Below the pieces are notes generated by a model. The model was not told the origin of the DNA. It did no database searches and saw only the letters and a list, made by a program, of their open reading frames with translations. Below, piece by piece: positions 8,901-16,548 of a stretch of 63,668 nt of DNA. Positions within the stretch are counted from its first letter, which is position 1. Each line of letters opens with the position of its first letter. Source of the DNA: an uncultured SAR86 cluster bacterium (lineage in GTDB: Bacteria; Pseudomonadota; Gammaproteobacteria; Magnimaribacterales; D2472); contig CACJKN010000004.1 in the NCBI GenBank assembly GCA_902594005.1, forward strand, positions 1 through 63,668, in the 5' to 3' direction. The position numbers and the translations under genes are program-made.

Positions 8901-9122
8901 ATGATTGGTAAGTTTTTTATTGCATTAATCAAGATTTATCAAAAGTTTCTTTCGCCAATGCTCGGAAGCAATTGCAGGTTCCAGCCTACATGCTCAACAT
9001 ACACTATAGAGGCTATTCAGAAATTTGGCGCTTTTTCAGGAATTATTTTAGGGTTTAAAAGAATCGTTAAGTGCAGGCCCGGTGGGGAGTGCGGGTTTGA
9101 TCCTGTACCGGAGGAGTTGTAA
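8901..9122 (+). CDS. yidD: Membrane protein insertion efficiency factor YidD
   Basis: 73 residues counted from the ATG at 8901; an upstream in-frame TTG at 8883 lies inside thrS and is unlikely. It contains the YidD hallmarks: an amphipathic N-terminus (IKIYQKFLSP), the C-R-x-x-P-T-C-S-x-Y block and the RIVKCRPGGECGFDPVP tail. YidD assists YidC-dependent insertion of inner-membrane proteins. It normally sits between rnpA and yidC; here it sits alone between thrS and a reductase gene, so it has moved from its usual locus. Its TAA overlaps the next ATG by one base. Confidence 0.95.
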   Translation: MIGKFFIALIKIYQKFLSPMLGSNCRFQPTCSTYTIEAIQKFGAFSGIILGFKRIVKCRPGGECGFDPVPEEL

Positions 9123-9889
9123 TGATTTTTGATTTATTTACCAGTAACTTCTATCTACTTTTAAGCCTTTGGATTGGTGTTGCAATCATTACTTTCTGCT
9201 ATCTTTTTTTTGTTACTGCGCCATATGGCCGCCATGCTAATACAAATTGGGGGCCTTCAATGGATGCAAGATGGGGTTGGATAGTTATGGAGTCTCCATC
9301 TGTATTCTTAATAGGGGGTCTATGTATATTTTTTAGGGAAAATCTAAGCCTAGTATCGTCAATTTTCGTATTAATCTATATTTTTCATTATTTCCATAGA
9401 ACCTTAATTTGGCCTTTTGTTGCAGAAATGGATGGTAAAAAGATGCCCGTTTTTGTTGCTTTTCTAGCGTTTGTTTTCAATATTTTTAATGTCCTTTTTC
9501 AGTGCACTTGGATTCTTTTTATAGCAAATTATGAAAACAGTTGGCTTACAAGTTTTCCATTTATTTTAGGAATATTAATCTTTGTAGCTGGATTCTATAT
9601 AAATGTTAGATCTGACTATATGCTTATTAATTTAAGAAAATCAAAAGGTCCTGGCTATCATATCCCAAGGGGATTCCTGTATGAAAAGGTATCTGCTCCC
9701 AACTATTTTGGAGAGATGCTAGAGTGGTTAGGATGGACAATATCTAGTTTAAGTCCTTCTGGATTAGCTTTCTTTATTTGGACATCCGCAAATCTCATAC
9801 CAAGAGGAATCTCAAATCACAATTGGTGTAATGAAAACTTAGAAAACTATCCCCAAGGTAGGAAGGCAGTCATTCCAGGTATTATTTAG
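9122..9889 (+). CDS. Steroid 5-alpha-reductase-family membrane protein
   Basis: 255 residues with about six hydrophobic segments. The C-terminal part matches the 3-oxo-5-alpha-steroid 4-dehydrogenase/ICMT-like fold: GPGYHIPRGFLYEKVSAPNY, then FGEMLEWLGW, and a late NLIPRG-x-x-NHNWC segment that in this family binds NADPH. Eukaryotic relatives reduce the delta-4 bond of steroids or trans-enoyl chains; bacterial substrates are mostly unknown. The start codon overlaps the yidD stop (TAATG), implying translational coupling. With the acyl-CoA dehydrogenase pair and the P450 elsewhere in the window it may take part in lipid or sterol modification, which is inference. Confidence 0.87.
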   Translation: MIFDLFTSNFYLLLSLWIGVAIITFCYLFFVTAPYGRHANTNWGPSMDARWGWIVMESPSVFLIGGLCIFFRENLSLVSSIFVLIYIFHYFHRTLIWPFVAEMDGKKMPVFVAFLAFVFNIFNVLFQCTWILFIANYENSWLTSFPFILGILIFVAGFYINVRSDYMLINLRKSKGPGYHIPRGFLYEKVSAPNYFGEMLEWLGWTISSLSPSGLAFFIWTSANLIPRGISNHNWCNENLENYPQGRKAVIPGII

Positions 9890-9890
9890 A

Positions 9891-10880
9891 ATGATTATTA
9901 GGGTTTTTTTATTTCTAGCTTTATCTTTTTCATATTTTGTTTCAGCTGAGCAGATTTCCATTATGTCCTACAATCTAAATAATTTATTTGATGCCCAAGA
10001 TGACGTTGGAAAAGATGATAAAGCTTATTTACCTATTGAACTTAAAAATACTGATGATCATATTATGGGATGCCTGCAAGTTAATAATTCTAAGTGGAGA
10101 AATGAATGTTTATTCTTAGATTGGAGTGAGGAACTAGTACAAAAAAAGATTTCTAACATTTCAGATCTATTAATTTCTATGGGGGAATCTCAACCAGATA
10201 TTATCGCAATTCAAGAAATTGAAAATTTAAATGTTCTTCGAATGCTCTTTAGTAAAATAGAAGCTTTCGGATATACAGATTTTGCTTTAATCGAAGGTGA
10301 AGATTATAGAGGAATTGATAATGCTATTATTTCAAAGTATCCAATTTATGGCGCAAGAAATTTTAAGATTAGATTCTCAGACTCTGTTGAGGTGACAAGC
10401 TCAAGACCAATTTTTGAGGTGAAACTTGGTCTGGATAATGAAATCATAAGAGTTTATGTAGTTCATTTTCCTGCTCCCTACAATAGTGCTAATTCAAGAA
10501 TTGATGCATTAAATAACCTTTATGCAATTGTTAACTCTCACAACGATAAGTGGATTGCTTTGGGAGATTTCAATATCACTTCTCAAGAGGAAAAAGATCT
10601 GGGTATTTATTCCCAACTTAATAATGATTGGTATATATCCCATCTTGATGGATGTAAAAAATGTAAGGGTACTTTCTTTTATGGTCAGGACGGCACCTGG
10701 AGTTTTTTAGATGCAATTGTTTTTCCAAAAAATAAAAAGATGAGTTTAGAAACCTCATACATCTTTAAGAATGAAATAAATATTGATACCAAAGACGGTA
10801 AACCAAGAGATTTTGGGATTCTTACCGGAAAGGGTATTTCAGATCATCTTCCAGTTGTAGCTGAAATAAGAATTAATTAA
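9891..10880 (+). CDS. Secreted endonuclease/exonuclease/phosphatase-family protein
   Basis: 329 residues with a Sec signal peptide ending near FVSAEQ. The mature part is an EEP fold: SYNLNNLFD at the start, the metal-binding Glu in AIQEIEN, GDFNIT, and the C-terminal ISDHLPV motif with the catalytic Asp-His. Members include extracellular DNases and phosphodiesterases, and the substrate here is not fixed by sequence. A CxxC pair (CKKC) lies in the loop before the C-terminal region. The gene starts 1 nt after its predecessor and overlaps the convergent acid phosphatase by 8 nt. A nuclease plus a phosphatase side by side would fit phosphorus scavenging. Confidence 0.88.
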   Translation: MIIRVFLFLALSFSYFVSAEQISIMSYNLNNLFDAQDDVGKDDKAYLPIELKNTDDHIMGCLQVNNSKWRNECLFLDWSEELVQKKISNISDLLISMGESQPDIIAIQEIENLNVLRMLFSKIEAFGYTDFALIEGEDYRGIDNAIISKYPIYGARNFKIRFSDSVEVTSSRPIFEVKLGLDNEIIRVYVVHFPAPYNSANSRIDALNNLYAIVNSHNDKWIALGDFNITSQEEKDLGIYSQLNNDWYISHLDGCKKCKGTFFYGQDGTWSFLDAIVFPKNKKMSLETSYIFKNEINIDTKDGKPRDFGILTGKGISDHLPVVAEIRIN

Positions 10881-11703
10881 CTCTAATATTTTCTAATTTT
10901 GCTTTTGTTTTTGACTCGTCATCAAGAAGCTCAAATCCATATATAGATTGTTCCCAATGACCATAGACGGGGTTGGCTAGCATAAACCACTTATTGCCCC
11001 ACATATTCTCATATTTAAGAACAGAGTTTTTTCTAGTGACATAATCAGCTTTATCTGGAAGATCAAAGAAATCATTAAGGTTATCTCCAAACATCATTAT
11101 TACTCTATGATCTTTGGAAACATGTGATCTTCGAGAAGCTTTACTAGAACCCCATCCATTTTCACCCCGCGTTAGGAGCACATCAATATCATCATCAAAT
11201 GGTAGCCCAAGTTTTTTAATATTGTTTTTTGTAGCTTCCTCATAAACAGTTCTTCGATTAGTCACATAAAAGATTTTTACACCTTTGTTTTGAGCGCTCA
11301 GCAAGAAATCTTTAACCCCAGGAATCAAAGTTGCTTTTTCTTCATATATCCATATATCCCATCCCTCAGGATAGTTGGTCTGATTCATAATAGATCTAGC
11401 ATTGAAGGGTGTATTATCTAAGACTGTCTCATCAACATCTAGGATTATCGCAGGAGTTCTATTTGTTTCTCCCTCTGATTCAAGAACTGCATCCCAATCT
11501 GAATCACTAATAGCCTCGTCTAGGAGCTCAGTTGCAGTGTTATAAGTCTGTACAAAAGTAGCTTTTATCTCACCAGATGTTTGTGAGTAAAGAACTGACA
11601 TAAGTGATTCTAGATTTTTATCAGCATCTGAATCAATGCTAAAGAGAAAAACAATACTGAGAAAGAATAGATTTCTTTTATTTTTTATCACGCCAACCTT
11701 CAC
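10873..11703 (-). CDS. HAD-family acid phosphatase, class B/lipoprotein e(P4) type
   Basis: 276 residues. A hydrophobic N-terminus (FFLSIVFLFSIDS) acts as signal or anchor, without an obvious lipobox cysteine. The catalytic signature ILDVDETVLDNTPF carries the DxDxT nucleophile motif of HAD phosphatases; YVTNRR (motif II) and FGDNLNDFFD (motif IV) follow. Relatives release phosphate from 5'-nucleotides or other monoesters in the periplasm. Its start overlaps the end of the upstream cupin gene by 26 nt, so the two are translationally linked; a GTG four codons downstream is an alternative start. Its 3' end overlaps the EEP gene on the opposite strand. Confidence 0.9.
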   Translation of the reverse strand: MKVGVIKNKRNLFFLSIVFLFSIDSDADKNLESLMSVLYSQTSGEIKATFVQTYNTATELLDEAISDSDWDAVLESEGETNRTPAIILDVDETVLDNTPFNARSIMNQTNYPEGWDIWIYEEKATLIPGVKDFLLSAQNKGVKIFYVTNRRTVYEEATKNNIKKLGLPFDDDIDVLLTRGENGWGSSKASRRSHVSKDHRVIMMFGDNLNDFFDLPDKADYVTRKNSVLKYENMWGNKWFMLANPVYGHWEQSIYGFELLDDESKTKAKLENIRVN

Positions 11704-12082
11704 GATCGAAGATTCTTAAATAAGCCAGCTGATCATGTTCTGATTTATTTGATACTTTTACATAATCTCCTGACTGAACAAGTATCACATCTCCAGCAAC
11801 TAAATCATATGAGTCTTGATGCTCAACACCATAAGATGGATCACCGCCATGACCTTCCTCAGAATTCATATATTCAACAACTTCCATTCTTCCTCGTCCA
11901 TTTACAACGACATAGACTACATCAGAATCTATAAGCTTGTGTCCTTCTGTTGACTGGCCTGGTTGAATAATAGTTTTACTTGCAATAACTTTACCAAGGA
12001 GATCATTTGTCCACACAGTATAAGCATCTGTTTCTTTATACGGGGAACCCCCAACTCTAAAATTTACGTATTTTCTTGGCAT
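11678..12082 (-). CDS. Cupin-domain protein
   Basis: 134 residues, soluble. A single cupin barrel is suggested by GQSTEGHKLIDSDVVYVVVNGRGRM (split by short gaps in motif 1) and the later GDVILVQSGDYVKVSN (motif 2 region). Motif 1 normally supplies two His and one Glu; here one His and acidic residues are visible, so metal binding may be reduced. Function is unknown. It is co-directional with and overlaps the acid phosphatase. It is divergent from the sulfhydrylase at 12211, with a 128-nt shared intergenic region. Confidence 0.8.
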   Translation of the reverse strand: MPRKYVNFRVGGSPYKETDAYTVWTNDLLGKVIASKTIIQPGQSTEGHKLIDSDVVYVVVNGRGRMEVVEYMNSEEGHGGDPSYGVEHQDSYDLVAGDVILVQSGDYVKVSNKSEHDQLAYLRIFDREGWRDKK

Positions 12083-12101
12083 AATAATTCTCTAAAACAT
12101 A

Positions 12102-12130
12102 ATGATACTTGATCAAAAAAAAATATCATT
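12102..12130. repeat. Inverted repeat upstream of the O-acetylhomoserine sulfhydrylase gene
   Basis: AATGATA (12102-12108) and TATCATT (12124-12130) are perfect 7-bp arms separated by 15 nt, in the spacer between divergent cupin and sulfhydrylase genes. It could be an operator; it does not match the MetJ box (AGACGTCT). Confidence 0.35.
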
Positions 12131-12151
12131 GATTTTTTAGATTTTTTTCTT

Positions 12152-12180
12152 TTTAATTCATCAAAATAAAGCTTTATAAT
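12152..12180 (+). promoter_or_regulatory. Candidate promoter for the sulfhydrylase gene
   Basis: A perfect TATAAT at 12175-12180 lies 30 nt before the ATG. A poor -35 match (TTTAAT) sits 17 nt upstream of it. The -10 box is convincing, the -35 box is not. Confidence 0.45.
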
Positions 12181-12210
12181 ATCGTTCACCAAATTTTAAA
12201 AAGAATTCAT

Positions 12211-13503
12211 ATGAGCAAAATCTATAAAAATCCAGAAACAATAGGACTGCATGCAGGCTGGCGTAAAGATGAGAATACTAATTCAGTAGCAGTACCGATA
12301 CACCAAACAACAAGCTATCAATTTGATGATTGTGATCATGCTGCTAATTTATTTGCACTATCTGAGCTTGGAAACATCTATACAAGGATAATGAATCCAA
12401 CAGTTGCAGTTCTTGAGGATAGAGTATCAGCTATTGAGGGAGGAGTCGGTGCCTTGGGAGTCGCATCAGGCTTAGCGGCATCTGCTTATGCTATTCAGAA
12501 TCTATGCAAAAGCGGTGACAACTTTATCTCATCAACACACCTGTATGGAGGAACTTATAATCAGTTTAAAAATACTTTTGCAAACATGGGTATTGAAGTG
12601 AGATTTGTTGATCCAAGTGATCCACAAAACTTTTTAGATGCTGTAGATGATAAAACCAGAGCTTTTTATGGCGAAACTTTACCAAATCCAAGTTTTGAAG
12701 TTTTTCCAATTGGAGAAGTTGCAGCTTTAGGAAAACCTTTGGGAATTCCATTAATTATCGACAATACAGCAGGTCCAGTTATTTGTAGACCCTTTGATCA
12801 TGGCGCGGCTGTAATAGTTCACTCCACAACTAAATATATTGGTGGTCATGGAACATCAATTGGAGGAATAATTGTGGATAGTGGGAATTTTGATTGGGAA
12901 GCTGTTCCTGAGAGACAGCCTTCTCTTAATACTCCTGATCCCTCTTATTCCGATGCTATTTGGACCGAAGCAGTTAAACCGCTTGGACCAATTGCATATA
13001 TTTTGAAAGCGAGAACTACTCTTTTAAGAGATCTTGGGGCAGCAATGAGTCCTTTTAATGCATTTATGTTTATTCAAGGACTTGAAACGTTAGCATTAAG
13101 GATGAAAGAGCATTCAAAGAATGGGGCTATGGTTGCAGAGTTTTTACAAAACCATCCTAAAGTTGAAAGGGTTAGCCATCCCTCAGTAGCAGATGGATTT
13201 AAAAAAGAAAGAGCCGACAATTACCTAAACGGTGGTTGTGGAGGCTTAATGGGTTTTGAAATTAAAGGTGGACTAGAATCTGGTAAGAAATTTATAGAGT
13301 CACTAGAAATGTTTTATCATGTTGCTAATATTGGAGATTCAAAAAGTCTTGCAATACATCCTGCAAGTACTACTCATAGTCAACTCAATGAAGAAGAGCT
13401 TTTGAGCGGAGGTGTCAGTCCCGGCTATATAAGACTCTCTATTGGGCTAGAGCACATAGATGATATTCTTGAGGATCTTGGAAACGCGCTTGATAATAGT
13501 TAA
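12211..13503 (+). CDS. O-acetylhomoserine/O-acetylserine sulfhydrylase-type PLP enzyme
   Basis: 430 residues, Cys/Met-metabolism PLP family. HSTTKYIGGHG holds the PLP lysine, and the N-terminal block (TIGLHAG, VPIHQTTSYQFDD) and GNIYTRIMNPT match O-acetylhomoserine (thiol)-lyases (MetY). It would make homocysteine from O-acetylhomoserine and sulfide, or possibly use methanethiol. The length is typical of MetY and longer than cystathionine gamma-synthase. The gene begins after a divergent region with a good -10 box, and is followed 3 nt later by a glycosyltransferase-like gene. Confidence 0.92.
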   Translation: MSKIYKNPETIGLHAGWRKDENTNSVAVPIHQTTSYQFDDCDHAANLFALSELGNIYTRIMNPTVAVLEDRVSAIEGGVGALGVASGLAASAYAIQNLCKSGDNFISSTHLYGGTYNQFKNTFANMGIEVRFVDPSDPQNFLDAVDDKTRAFYGETLPNPSFEVFPIGEVAALGKPLGIPLIIDNTAGPVICRPFDHGAAVIVHSTTKYIGGHGTSIGGIIVDSGNFDWEAVPERQPSLNTPDPSYSDAIWTEAVKPLGPIAYILKARTTLLRDLGAAMSPFNAFMFIQGLETLALRMKEHSKNGAMVAEFLQNHPKVERVSHPSVADGFKKERADNYLNGGCGGLMGFEIKGGLESGKKFIESLEMFYHVANIGDSKSLAIHPASTTHSQLNEEELLSGGVSPGYIRLSIGLEHIDDILEDLGNALDNS

Positions 13504-13506
13504 AGC

Positions 13507-14016
13507 TTGAATAAGTTAATAAACTATATATATATCGGCTCAAAAAAAAGGTTAGGCCAGCTCAAGCTATTTAAAGAAGAAAATTTCGAAAAAGTTACAA
13601 AATTGAATTTCTCTAATGAAAGAGAGATAGTAGATTTATTAGACTCTGAGATAGCAGATTTTAATGGAAATATTATCGTTATTCTTCTTCCTGGCTGTGT
13701 TCCAAGTAAAGATGCAAGAGCTACATTAAAAAAGATTGCATTGATAAATCAGCTTTCATGGGGCTGGTTTGGAGGAAATAAGAAATTTACAGATATGATT
13801 TCGCAAATTAAGAAAATTAGTACCATAGTCACTAAAACGCCAAACACTGATCAAGGCATATATTTGTCAAGAGAACTTTATTTTTCACTAGGAGGCTTTG
13901 GAGAGCTTAATAAATTCTCATTTAAAGAAATCTCAAAAAGACTTTATTCGAGACTCGACCCCCAAAAACCCTTACCACCGCTTATAATTAGATCAAAAAA
14001 GGTTCAAGTCTCATAA
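13507..14016 (+). CDS. Short GT2/rSAM-associated glycosyltransferase-like protein
   Basis: 169 residues starting at a TTG 3 nt after the previous stop. The C-terminal part (DQGIYLSRELYFSLGGFGELNKFSF split across a short line) resembles the conserved GDQ-x-x-F-x-R-x-x-F-x-x-x-GGF region of the small group-2 glycosyltransferases often found near radical-SAM/selenodomain genes (TIGR04283 type). A middle LLPGCVPSKDA replaces the usual DxD-containing LHADT stretch, so the metal-binding aspartates appear lost and the enzyme may be inactive or divergent. It lies directly before ccmA (2-nt gap). Confidence 0.6.
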   Translation: MNKLINYIYIGSKKRLGQLKLFKEENFEKVTKLNFSNEREIVDLLDSEIADFNGNIIVILLPGCVPSKDARATLKKIALINQLSWGWFGGNKKFTDMISQIKKISTIVTKTPNTDQGIYLSRELYFSLGGFGELNKFSFKEISKRLYSRLDPQKPLPPLIIRSKKVQVS

Positions 14017-14018
14017 CT

Positions 14019-14588
14019 ATGCATTTTTTAGAAGCTCAAAATATTTCATATAAGATTAATGATAGGAATATTCTAAGGAGCATAACTTTCAATATTGGCT
14101 TTGGTGAGTTGGTAAAAATCTCAGGGAGAAATGGATCAGGAAAAACTACACTTTTAAAAATAATTATTGGTCTAACAGAACAGACAAAGGGATCTTTAAC
14201 AAGGAAGAGCGAAGAAAAGATTTGTTTTCTTGGACACAAAAGCGGGTTAAAAAATTATTTAACTGTTAGAGAAAACCTTCTTATTCATGGTTTAAAAATA
14301 AATTCATTAAACCTTGGCCTCCTTGAAAAATTAAACCTAAAGAGACATATCGATAATTCTGTTGGAACTCTATCTTTTGGCCAACAAAAAAAATTATCTT
14401 TAATAAGAATTTTGAATGCAAAGGAGAGAATTATAATTCTAGATGAGCCTTTTGTAGGGTTGGATGAAGAAAGTAAAAATATCCTCAGAGAGTTCATGGA
14501 TTCCATAAAAAAAGAAAATAGAACCCTTATATTCACATCTCATATTGATCTCGAAGATAACTACAGGGAAATCAAGATAGATGAATAG
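14019..14588 (+). CDS. ccmA: Heme exporter ATP-binding protein CcmA
   Basis: 189-residue ABC ATPase of the CcmABCD complex, which releases holo-CcmE for cytochrome c maturation. The Walker A is GRNGSGKT (36-43), the signature LSFGQ is at 118-122 and Walker B ILDEP follows at 140-144. The usual length is about 200. It is the first gene of the contiguous ccm operon and overlaps ccmB by 8 nt. The signature Q replaces the more common GG but is usual for CcmA. Confidence 0.95.
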   Translation: MHFLEAQNISYKINDRNILRSITFNIGFGELVKISGRNGSGKTTLLKIIIGLTEQTKGSLTRKSEEKICFLGHKSGLKNYLTVRENLLIHGLKINSLNLGLLEKLNLKRHIDNSVGTLSFGQQKKLSLIRILNAKERIIILDEPFVGLDEESKNILREFMDSIKKENRTLIFTSHIDLEDNYREIKIDE

Positions 14589-15231
14589 AAACTTACTGTT
14601 TATTGAGGGCTTCAAACTATTTAAAAGGAGTAGGGCTTGGGTCGGACCAGTATTAGTTTTCCTTTTAATAATAATTTCTTTTCCACTAACGCTGGATATA
14701 AATAGCGATAATCCGCCTCAAATTTATCTATCTTTTATTTGGATTTCTACACTTTTGGTTACTATGCTAGGAACTGAATTGATTTTCTCTGAAGATTTTG
14801 AAGATGGCACTCTCGAGCAATATGCAGTAAATAATAAACTTATTGAAATTGTTTTTTATAAAATCCTCGTTCATTGGGTATTGATTGGTATTCCTCTTGC
14901 TTTTGTTGCTTTTCTATTTATCTTATCTTTGAATATCTCAATTCACATAAGTTCAATTGCTTTGTTATGTTTAGTAATCTCAAATCTAATTTTTATTAAT
15001 TTCTTTTCTCTTGGAAATGCCCTTAGCCTTAAAAAAGGATCTATTCTTGGTCTTTTAATAACGATTCCATTTTTAATTCCTGTGTTGATTGTTCTTGGCA
15101 AAATCACAACGTCAACCTTGCTGGGGTTAAGTTTGGTGGGTCATTTGAGCCTTTTAGTAGGAGTAATGATCCTGGTAGCAAGTTTTATACCATTTATTAT
15201 TTCATTTATACTGAGAACGCATTTGGAATAG
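14581..15231 (+). CDS. ccmB: Heme exporter membrane protein CcmB
   Basis: 216 residues with six predicted membrane helices. The FSEDFEDGTLEQYA segment after the second helix is the conserved CcmB cytoplasmic loop (D-x-x-x-G-x-L-E). It partners CcmA in the inner membrane. It overlaps ccmA by 8 nt, and ccmC follows after 25 nt. Confidence 0.94.
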   Translation: MNRNLLFIEGFKLFKRSRAWVGPVLVFLLIIISFPLTLDINSDNPPQIYLSFIWISTLLVTMLGTELIFSEDFEDGTLEQYAVNNKLIEIVFYKILVHWVLIGIPLAFVAFLFILSLNISIHISSIALLCLVISNLIFINFFSLGNALSLKKGSILGLLITIPFLIPVLIVLGKITTSTLLGLSLVGHLSLLVGVMILVASFIPFIISFILRTHLE

Positions 15232-15256
15232 CAAAAAAAACCCATATATTATTTTT

Positions 15257-15985
15257 GTGATTAAAAAATTTTTTCATCAATTTGCCTCTCCTAAGAGTTA
15301 CTTTGCTATTGCTAATAAGTTTGTTAAGCCTTTTTTGGCATTCTTTTTTTTACTTTATATAGGCGCTTTAGTATGGGGGCTTTTTTTTACGCCTCCTGAT
15401 GCAGTACAGGGAGATTCTTACAGAATAATTTATATGCATGTTCCAGCATCATTTATGGCTCAGATTCTTTTTGTTGTAATGGCAATTACCTCAGCTGTCT
15501 TTCTTATTTGGAAGCTCAAATTAGCTGCTTATGTCTCAAAATCAATCGCCCCAATTGGAGCAATTGTGACTTTCTTTGCACTATTTTCTGGCTCTATTTG
15601 GGGCATACCAACTTGGGGAACCTGGTGGCAGTGGGATGCCAGAATTACCTCTACATTGATTTTATTCATAATGTATCTTGGCTTGATTTCTTTGCATGCA
15701 TCTTTTGAAAATAAAGATAAGGCTGACAAATTTTTCTCAGTGCTCGTTTTAATAGGAGTGGTGAATATACCAATAATTAAGAAATCAGTAGATTGGTGGT
15801 CAACACTTCATCAATCTGCATCCATAACATTGACGAGCAAGCCCGCAATTGATCCAGTAATGTTGTATCCCTTAATGTTTTCTATAGTTAGTTTCATAGG
15901 CCTAATTTTTGGGTTAGTTATTCTTTCTTCACAGAATGAAATCTTAAAAAGGGAAAAATATAAAAGCTGGGTAAAAAATATTTGA
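15257..15985 (+). CDS. ccmC: Heme-handling protein CcmC
   Basis: 242 residues with six membrane helices. It has the tryptophan-rich periplasmic WWD domain (WGIPTWGTWWQWDAR, about residues 114-128) flanked by histidines (MHVPASF upstream and LHQSASI downstream) that ligate heme. CcmC loads heme onto CcmE. The start is a GTG at 15257. The stop is 2 nt before ccmD. Confidence 0.95.
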   Translation: MIKKFFHQFASPKSYFAIANKFVKPFLAFFFLLYIGALVWGLFFTPPDAVQGDSYRIIYMHVPASFMAQILFVVMAITSAVFLIWKLKLAAYVSKSIAPIGAIVTFFALFSGSIWGIPTWGTWWQWDARITSTLILFIMYLGLISLHASFENKDKADKFFSVLVLIGVVNIPIIKKSVDWWSTLHQSASITLTSKPAIDPVMLYPLMFSIVSFIGLIFGLVILSSQNEILKREKYKSWVKNI

Positions 15986-15987
15986 AA

Positions 15988-16146
15988 ATGAATCAAGATA
16001 GCTTAATAAATATTCTAAGCATGGGTGATCATGGAGTATATGTATGGATTGTTATAGTTGTTCTTTTTGTAATCCTGGGATCTACGATCATTCTTCTAAA
16101 TAGAAAAATTCGACAAGCCAAGCAAGAAATAAATGAAGAAGCATAG
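15988..16146 (+). CDS. ccmD: Heme exporter small protein CcmD
   Basis: 52 residues, too short for most gene callers. It has one membrane helix (about 19-37) preceded by the CcmD signature HGVYVW and followed by a basic, then acidic, cytoplasmic tail (RKIRQAKQE). CcmD stabilises the CcmC-CcmE complex during heme transfer. The ATG lies 2 nt after the ccmC stop, and the 3' end overlaps ccmE by 14 nt, exactly where ccmD sits in other gammaproteobacterial ccm operons. Confidence 0.93.
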   Translation: MNQDSLINILSMGDHGVYVWIVIVVLFVILGSTIILLNRKIRQAKQEINEEA

Positions 16147-16546
16147 AAAAAAAAGACTTTTTGGAGTTCTTCTAATTATAGGTAGCTCCTGCTTAGGTAT
16201 TGGTTTAATTTTGTATGCGCTCAATTCAAACCTTGATTATTTTTTAACACCTAGTGAACTAAAACAAAGTGAAGAAAATGTTGTTTTATCATCAAATACA
16301 AGAGTTAAGCTTGGTGGTATGGTAAAAAAAGATAGCTTTTTCATTAATGAAAATAAAGTAAACTTTGAGGTTACTGATTTTGAAGACTCTATTAAAGTTA
16401 TTTATGAGGGCTTATTACCAGATTTATTTAAAGAGGGAAAAGGTATTGTTGTCCTTGGCAAATACAATGATGGAATTTTTTATGCAGATGAAGTTTTTGC
16501 CAAGCATGATGAGAACTATATGCCACCAAACCTAGAATTGGACTAA
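16133..16546 (+). CDS. ccmE: Heme chaperone CcmE
   Basis: 137 residues: a basic N-terminus, a signal-anchor helix (about 8-30) and a periplasmic OB-fold. The HDENYMPP motif carries the covalent heme histidine (His125) and Tyr129. It receives heme from CcmC and hands it to CcmF/H. It overlaps ccmD by 14 nt and precedes ccmF by 2 nt. Confidence 0.95.
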   Translation: MKKHRKKRLFGVLLIIGSSCLGIGLILYALNSNLDYFLTPSELKQSEENVVLSSNTRVKLGGMVKKDSFFINENKVNFEVTDFEDSIKVIYEGLLPDLFKEGKGIVVLGKYNDGIFYADEVFAKHDENYMPPNLELD

Positions 16547-16548
16547 TT

